NCBI GenBank assembly: GCA_023091735.1
Contig: JALKBU010000007.1
Location: 62,001 to 126,000, forward strand
DNA: 64,000 bases
Source: Trichomonas tenax
Lineage: Eukaryota > Parabasalia > Trichomonadida > Trichomonadidae
Direction: 5' to 3'
The position numbers and the translations under genes are program-made. This document shows, one piece after another, positions 58,846-64,000 of this stretch; positions within the stretch are counted from its first letter, which is position 1, and each line of letters opens with the position of its first letter. Under the pieces are notes generated by a model that was not told where the DNA came from, searched no databases, and saw only the letters and a program-made list of their open reading frames with translations.

Positions 58846-61089
58846 ATTTTTCTCAATATCTAAACATTTAATATAAAATTAAATGAATAATTTTATATTA
58901 TAACTATTCTATTTTTATAATATTAAACTAAAATTCAAAATATCTTTTATTTACTGATATTAATTGCATTTTTTATAGCTGCAATTTTAAAAAATAAAAA
59001 AATTACAATAAATCAAAATATGAAATCAACTACATATGATGGTTCCATATTATTAATTTTAGAATGATTTTATAGTAACATTTTAAAAATCGACTTTACA
59101 TTATTTTTTGACGATTTACTTGTCAAACATACTGTCAAGGTCCTATTGTCCATCTTCATGTTTTAGATGAATAGACGTCATGCAAACGATAGAACAGCGG
59201 TATGTAGTCGGATCATATGCGCCAGTTTTCGATGAAACAAATTTTCGAAATCATGATTTTAAGGCGTCACTGAATTTTCTACGCGTACTCAAACATCTCG
59301 ATTTTTCTCCACCAGTATGAATATTTAAGGTCTAATTTTGGTGGCAAATGAAAAATTTTCCCATCTAAAATGCTGTGGATATATAAAGCATGAAAAATAT
59401 ATTATTCAATATTATATCAAAAAAATATCTTGATTTATTTTGATGTTAACTGACGGGTTATCATTACTCATGTTGTTTGCATGCTGTGTGGATGAAAAGT
59501 AAGGGTTGCAAATTAAGATTAAATATTTTGCGAATAAAACGCAACACATTTTTATCCTGTAAGTCCAACATTTAGTAGACACTGATTTGTCTGCGTTGAA
59601 AATGGACAAATCAAGTGAATAATAACGAGATAAAATCAGGATTACTACAAATGAACAGATTGGGTATTGATATTTAATCGGATACATATGCAGGTGATAA
59701 GCCATCATATTATCATCATCGTATTCAGCTTTATCTCACCCTTTTTAACAAAAGATTATTTAATTTTTTTGATCATAAATATTTTTGTTAACATATGTTC
59801 TTGCTTCGGATATAATATGCGTATATATTTTGAAAATAAATTTCTGAATTAAAATAGCTCTAAGTCTCTATTTCAATGAAAAAATGCAACAAATTCAGTG
59901 ACGCCCAATAATTCCCGGACAATCTATCTACGTTTGGAACCAACCAAACACCTACGGTGGGCCCATTACACGATTCCCAGGAATCATGATATCTCAGAAA
60001 TTATGTCTCAATCCTTTTGACTTCGTTCGCGTTTAATTTGTAATTTGTGTCGACTAAACATTATCCTTTAGTATTCTTTTTACTTTAAATCTAAATTTTT
60101 TTCCCCCTCTCATTTTTAGCTATTTTAAGATTTTTTATGGTTTTTATGCATTTGTAGGTCATACTGATAGCAATTCTCAGCTTAAAATCGCAAAATTTCG
60201 ACCTTTTTGTCTTGATCTCTCAAAAAAAAAATTCAATGCATTCTCTTAAAATTTTCTAATGATTTGATAAATTTGGCATGATGTTGGATATAGATTAATA
60301 TTATTCGAAATATTTTTAACTTTGTAAACCCTCCTCTACCACAAAAAGAATTTCGTTTTTTTGTGGCCCTTTTTCCGTTTGCAGTATAAACGACACCAGG
60401 AGAGGCATTAAACGGTCACATATAAAACAGAAAATATTTTTTTTGGATTCAGGGGCTTCGCATAATGGAATAAATGGAAAATGAACTTTTGAAGATAATT
60501 TTTTAGTGTAAACTAAAGGGAAAATGGAGGCGAAAATAAGTTATCATCAAACGACGAAATTTTGATCCATGCCATGAGGCAGCTCTAAATAATGCCTGTC
60601 AGATTTAGATCAAAATGATCGGAGGCATTCAATTTATTTATATTCTATAATTATTCATTATGAGCACATTATTATATATGGACGATAGCCTCTCAAAAGA
60701 TATTTTTAAATTTTTTGGTTATTCATTCATGGAATGTGATTTTCGGATATATTGCTAAAACGGTTGTAGTGAAAATTTTCTGAGCATTTTTATTTGCTGT
60801 TTGTTGCAGAAAGCAACGCGCAGAACAATTTTAGATAAAACGTATTCACTTTTCTGGTTGGCTTCAAAAATAAATTAATACGGAGACCACTTCAGCAATA
60901 AAAAGAAGCGTTGTTTTTATGATCTGACACTTTAGTTTTCTGACAGCTCTCTCAAATCTTTCTGAGTATTTAACAATAACCAAAATATATCTAAAAAGCA
61001 TCAAAAGAAGGAGCATAAAATATGTCAGAATTTTTTATCCATTATTTTTTTCTTTGATTATTTCTAGTGTAGACTATTTATACAAAGAC
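58846..61089. other. 2.2 kb intergenic, no gene seen
   Basis: I see no convincing gene. The minus-strand frame at 59412-59708 (98 codons) is hydrophobic and irregular. A small GC-richer patch is near 59918-59985. The phrase TTCAGTGACGCC (59896-59907) is the reverse complement of GGCGTCACTGAA at 59263-59274, a 12 bp inverted pair about 620 bp apart. The region between could be a decayed element, but no other end symmetry is seen. Confidence 0.45.
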
Positions 61090-61638
61090 ATGCAAAACGA
61101 TGGTAACTCTGACGAATACTCTGTCGATGATATGGGAAAGAACGAGAACTACGAGCGCAGCTTGAAGAGGATGAAATTCTCGAAAGAAGAAGATATCTTG
61201 TTAGTAGAGCAAGTAAACAAGTACGGACCTAGAAAATGGAATATCATTGCTCAGGCCTTGCCCGGACGCACTTCGAGGCAGTGCAGAGATAGATACATGA
61301 ACTACTTGGAGGCCGGATTAACCAACGAACCATGGTCTTCCGAGGATGATAGGCTTCTCGAGCACTTGTTCACGGTATATGGAACCAAGTGGTCTCTGAT
61401 TAGCAAGCATTTCAATGGTCGTTCCAGCAATAATATTAAAAACAGATGGTACACACATCTGCAGAAGAGATTTAAATACAAACACAGACACAACAAGATC
61501 CGCCATACACAGAAGATTGTTTCAAAGCCAAAACTTCCATCGTTCACTTCTGAGTTTGGCGAGATATCAAAAACGGATCAGTTTTTGTATGAAATAAGAA
61601 GAAATGCCACCCTTTCTATCCCTGACTTTCTTAATTGA
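61090..61638 (+). CDS. R2R3 Myb-like transcription factor
   Basis: A 182-residue nuclear DNA-binding protein with an acidic leader, then repeat 1 (MKFSKEEDILLVEQVNKYGP, KWNIIAQALPGRTSRQCRDR) and repeat 2 (WSSEDDRLLEHLFTVYGTKW, ISKHFNGRSSNNIKNRW), and a basic stretch KRFKYKHRHNKIRHTQK just after repeat 2. As in the other Myb here, Phe replaces the first Trp of repeat 1. The start is the ATG at 61090; the frame is open further upstream from a TTG at 61054. It is a different member of the same family as 13728-14252, sharing both repeats but not the tail. Confidence 0.93.
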   Translation: MQNDGNSDEYSVDDMGKNENYERSLKRMKFSKEEDILLVEQVNKYGPRKWNIIAQALPGRTSRQCRDRYMNYLEAGLTNEPWSSEDDRLLEHLFTVYGTKWSLISKHFNGRSSNNIKNRWYTHLQKRFKYKHRHNKIRHTQKIVSKPKLPSFTSEFGEISKTDQFLYEIRRNATLSIPDFLN

Positions 61639-61922
61639 TATAGATGTTTATTAAAAAAATTTATTTTATATTTTCAAAATTAGCAGTTGGTCGTGTTTAC
61701 TTCGCTATTCTTGTAGATGGTACTGAACCGTAATCATAGTTATAAGGAGAATCGTTAATATTCAATACAATATACGTTGGCATTTTGTTGGTTTAATTTA
61801 CAGCCTCAAATAAAACCTTCGAAACTCGATTGTTTGAGAGACATGGTAATTATGTGTTTATTCACTAAAATTTCAAACATTATAATATCGTTAAGAGTAC
61901 TACGTATCAAACGTGCTAATGG

Positions 61923-62690
61923 TTAGTCCCGCAAACTCTGAGAGAACGGCACTATCTCCTCAGCATGCCGCCGCGAGATCATTGATGAGAATATCTTGAT
62001 TGATGAGATGATCACAATAATGAGGATAAAACTATAGAACATCAGTTTAATTCTGTAATCGTGGTGATTAGAAGTGACTTCTATGTTAAATATTTCTCGG
62101 GAAATATTATGAGAGTTAAATGATACAGCAACTGATATATTTGAATCCTCTAAGATTGTCGATGTACACTGGTATCTGTGCTTTTCTAGTTTTGTTGACC
62201 TTATATAATTCCATTTTCGATTTTGAAGTTTGTAGTGGCAATATATTGTGTCATTCTTTACATTGTTCGCAATGGTAACGTTAAATGTGCATTTCTTGTT
62301 CGTTTGGCAAGGTTTAGATTCGAAATGTTGAATTATTGGTATTTTTAGGTCGCAACCTGCACCAATGTATCCACTGTTGCACTTGCAAATGCCTGGGAAA
62401 CTACATATGCTGTTTGAGCCACATTTTTCATAACATTTAAAACATCCTTCGTTCTCGATGAAATTTGCTTTGTAACCATACTCGCAGATGCATAGCTTCG
62501 TATCAGGATCGAGAAATGTATTTAATGAAGGGCACTTTCCCCTTTTTGGAATATATGATGAATTTATTTTTTCGATTGAGTTCGTAATTTCAAGTGTTTT
62601 TAACTCCCTTAGAGGGGCAATGTCGTTCCCTTTACTTGCATCTGGATTTTCATAAATATTAATTGATGCAAGAAATACATTTAGAAACAT
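61923..62690 (-). CDS. Type I membrane protein with EGF-like region
   Basis: A 255-residue protein. The short hydrophobic start (MFLNVFLASINIY) is a weak signal peptide. Residues about 52-115 are Cys-rich and EGF/tenascin-like (CICEYGYKANF, CFKCYEKCGSNSICSFPGIC, KCNSGYIGAGCDL). A beta-rich stretch follows (about 120-205) with several N-glycosylation sites (NVT, NDT, NIS). One transmembrane helix (FYSFILIIVIISSIKIF, about 216-232) is followed by a short cytosolic tail ending SQSLRD. The layout suits a surface or vacuolar receptor-like protein. No exact family assigned. Confidence 0.82.
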   Translation of the reverse strand: MFLNVFLASINIYENPDASKGNDIAPLRELKTLEITNSIEKINSSYIPKRGKCPSLNTFLDPDTKLCICEYGYKANFIENEGCFKCYEKCGSNSICSFPGICKCNSGYIGAGCDLKIPIIQHFESKPCQTNKKCTFNVTIANNVKNDTIYCHYKLQNRKWNYIRSTKLEKHRYQCTSTILEDSNISVAVSFNSHNISREIFNIEVTSNHHDYRIKLMFYSFILIIVIISSIKIFSSMISRRHAEEIVPFSQSLRD

Positions 62691-62765
62691 TGATAATTGT
62701 AATTTATAAAATATATTTATAATAAGTTGTTTATTCTAAAGAATTCTATAACAAACATCTTTTTT

Positions 62766-64000
62766 CTAAAAGCCGGAAATCTTGGCTATAATCCTTCCTA
62801 CAGCCTCAGACATAGTACTGATGGCGTGGGTCATCTCTATTTTGTCCTTTGAAGACATCATATCACCGTTCACTGAGTTGACCACATTCTCTATAATTTC
62901 TGTGTTCTCGTCTCTAAATGGAATTGCAGAAATGAACGCGTCTGCAACAAAATTGGTTCCTAGCTGGTCATTGGCGATTGCAAACAGTACATTGATCGCT
63001 TTGTCTCTGAGGTTGTGCGAAAAATTACCCAAAACGCCATCTCTTACAATCGCAAGTAATTGATGTGCGAATTCTTGCGAAGGTGCTTTCTGGACAACAG
63101 TTAAAACGAGATCTAAAGCTTCACCGACGACATACTCGAGCGGTGAAGATAGAGGAGTTAATAGAGTCAGAAGATTAATGTACTGGAAGAAACCGGACCA
63201 TTGTGTTGAAAGAGCTTTGAGGAATACAATAGCTGTTCTTGTCAATTCAGGCAATTGCTGGAACTCATTGAGAGAGTTGAGGAAGCCAATAGTCTGCTCT
63301 GTCTGCGCTGTTGGATGCTTCCATACGATACTCAACAGTTTCACGTGGGCTGGAATTGGATTGACAGAAAGAACTTCTGAAATCCAGCGAGTGATCATTG
63401 TAACATCTTCGATCCAGTTGGACTTTAGAGTCAAAAATAATAAATAGCAAAGATGACTTTGCACTTCATCATTAGGTGTCAGCCATAATCCGCTTACCGA
63501 GTCAGCTATTGCACCAAAAACTGAAGCGCAGAAGTCAGAAACAATCTTTGGAGGAGCAAAATATGTTTTATCTCCTGGAAGAGGCTCCATTGGAGATGGG
63601 AACATGATATTATTGGCGTAGCGTGTGAGTTCTTTGAGCTCACCAGGAGATCCCTCGCCAACGATTGCGACAGCAGACGAAGAAACGCATTGAAGAAGAG
63701 CAGAAAAGAATTCATTTAACTGGTCTTCAGTGAAGCCTAATTGCATTGATAAGCAAAGAAGGCCGTTTATCAGAGGACCCGTGACTTGTGGCTGTACGTC
63801 TGGAAGCCAGCTTAAGATTGGATTAATAACGTCATCACGATTTTGTATGAATTGCTGTGCGAAATCATAAATCATGTGTTTGATTATTATTCCGTTCTCT
63901 AGTGTTGGTTCTTCTTGGAAATGCGTGTAAAGAACTTGAATATAATATTCAAACATATTTTGTGTGCAAAATCCGCACTTGGAGATGAACTTGAGAATAC
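62766..64000 (-). CDS. Karyopherin-beta family protein, 5' end outside the window
   Basis: The C-terminal ~400 residues of a HEAT-repeat nuclear transport receptor. Visible helices include FIQNRDDVINPILSWLPDVQ, LINGLLCLSMQLGFTEDQL, YLLFLTLKSNWIEDVTMITR and PELTRTAIVFLKALSTQWSG. The pattern is closest to the importin-13/transportin-3/exportin class, but this portion does not fix the cargo type. The ATG at 63956 is internal: the frame stays open upstream to the window edge (reading KFISKCGFCTQN before it), so the true start lies beyond 64000. It is distinct from the XPO1 gene at 851-3928. Confidence 0.75.
   Translation of the reverse strand, partial: ILKFISKCGFCTQNMFEYYIQVLYTHFQEEPTLENGIIIKHMIYDFAQQFIQNRDDVINPILSWLPDVQPQVTGPLINGLLCLSMQLGFTEDQLNEFFSALLQCVSSSAVAIVGEGSPGELKELTRYANNIMFPSPMEPLPGDKTYFAPPKIVSDFCASVFGAIADSVSGLWLTPNDEVQSHLCYLLFLTLKSNWIEDVTMITRWISEVLSVNPIPAHVKLLSIVWKHPTAQTEQTIGFLNSLNEFQQLPELTRTAIVFLKALSTQWSGFFQYINLLTLLTPLSSPLEYVVGEALDLVLTVVQKAPSQEFAHQLLAIVRDGVLGNFSHNLRDKAINVLFAIANDQLGTNFVADAFISAIPFRDENTEIIENVVNSVNGDMMSSKDKIEMTHAISTMSEAVGRIIAKISGF

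Noticed and set aside
61021..61090. Possible intron before the second Myb gene (TTTCTAGTGTAG)
   Set aside because: The trichomonad intron signals (GTATGT-type 5' site and a combined branch/3' site like ACTAACACACAG) are absent.

Overview
The window looks like a trichomonad (parabasalid) nuclear genome, most likely Trichomonas or a close relative. Evidence: AT-rich intergenic DNA, no recognisable introns, very short 5' leaders beginning at Inr-like TCAYT(W) boxes a few bases before ATG, TAAA-type signals at or just after several stops, two R2R3 Myb regulators, many intact and broken ankyrin-repeat genes, a trichomonad-type beta-helix surface protein, and an unusual density of decayed gene copies. 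Species is inferred; no database was searched.

Layout. 0.8-5.7 kb: exportin-1 (XPO1/CRM1), the transition-zone protein B9D2 and ribosomal protein eL20 (RPL18a). 5.7-10.8 kb: gene-poor, full of inverted and direct repeats and one tRNA-like fragment. 10.9-17 kb: a DRC5/TCTE1-like flagellar LRR protein, an R2R3 Myb and the LCB2 subunit of serine palmitoyltransferase. 17.9-22.6 kb: a broken ankyrin gene, then a divergent pair (a 73-residue protein and an SMCR8/folliculin-like protein) and an ARM/HEAT protein. 25.8-27.1 kb: an amino-acid permease, followed by a compact element with long inverted termini. 28-32 kb: a graveyard of three broken copine genes plus a relict of the coiled-coil gene that stands intact at 33-35 kb. 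35.8-44 kb: a broken multi-pass membrane gene, a Ubl-UBA protein, a tail-anchored protein, RFC1 and a Gln-rich TAF-like protein. 44.7-53.9 kb: ankyrin protein, beta-helix surface-family protein, CDC14 phosphatase, coiled-coil protein, a protein with a PAH-like N-terminus and a Fringe-like glycosyltransferase. 55-64 kb: broken ankyrin gene, XRN-type exonuclease, second R2R3 Myb, EGF-like type I membrane protein and a karyopherin cut by the window edge.

There is no operon logic; genes are individually promoted. Shared themes are flagellum/cilium (B9D2, DRC5), nuclear transport (XPO1, second karyopherin), DNA/RNA enzymes (RFC1, XRN) and membrane/surface biology (SPT, permease, glycosyltransferase, EGF protein).

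The best unexplained signals are: (1) a recurrent intergenic motif TTTACATGNCAAAT, present in roughly two dozen places, including a five-copy array with 21-22 bp spacing upstream of the glycosyltransferase; (2) a ~337 bp inverted-terminus element that carries the same motif and an Inr-like box in its ends; (3) copine pseudogenes that share a frameshift at the same codon; (4) valine in exportin-1 at the leptomycin-B cysteine position; (5) an almost perfect ~31 bp-arm hairpin at the edge of a copine pseudogene.
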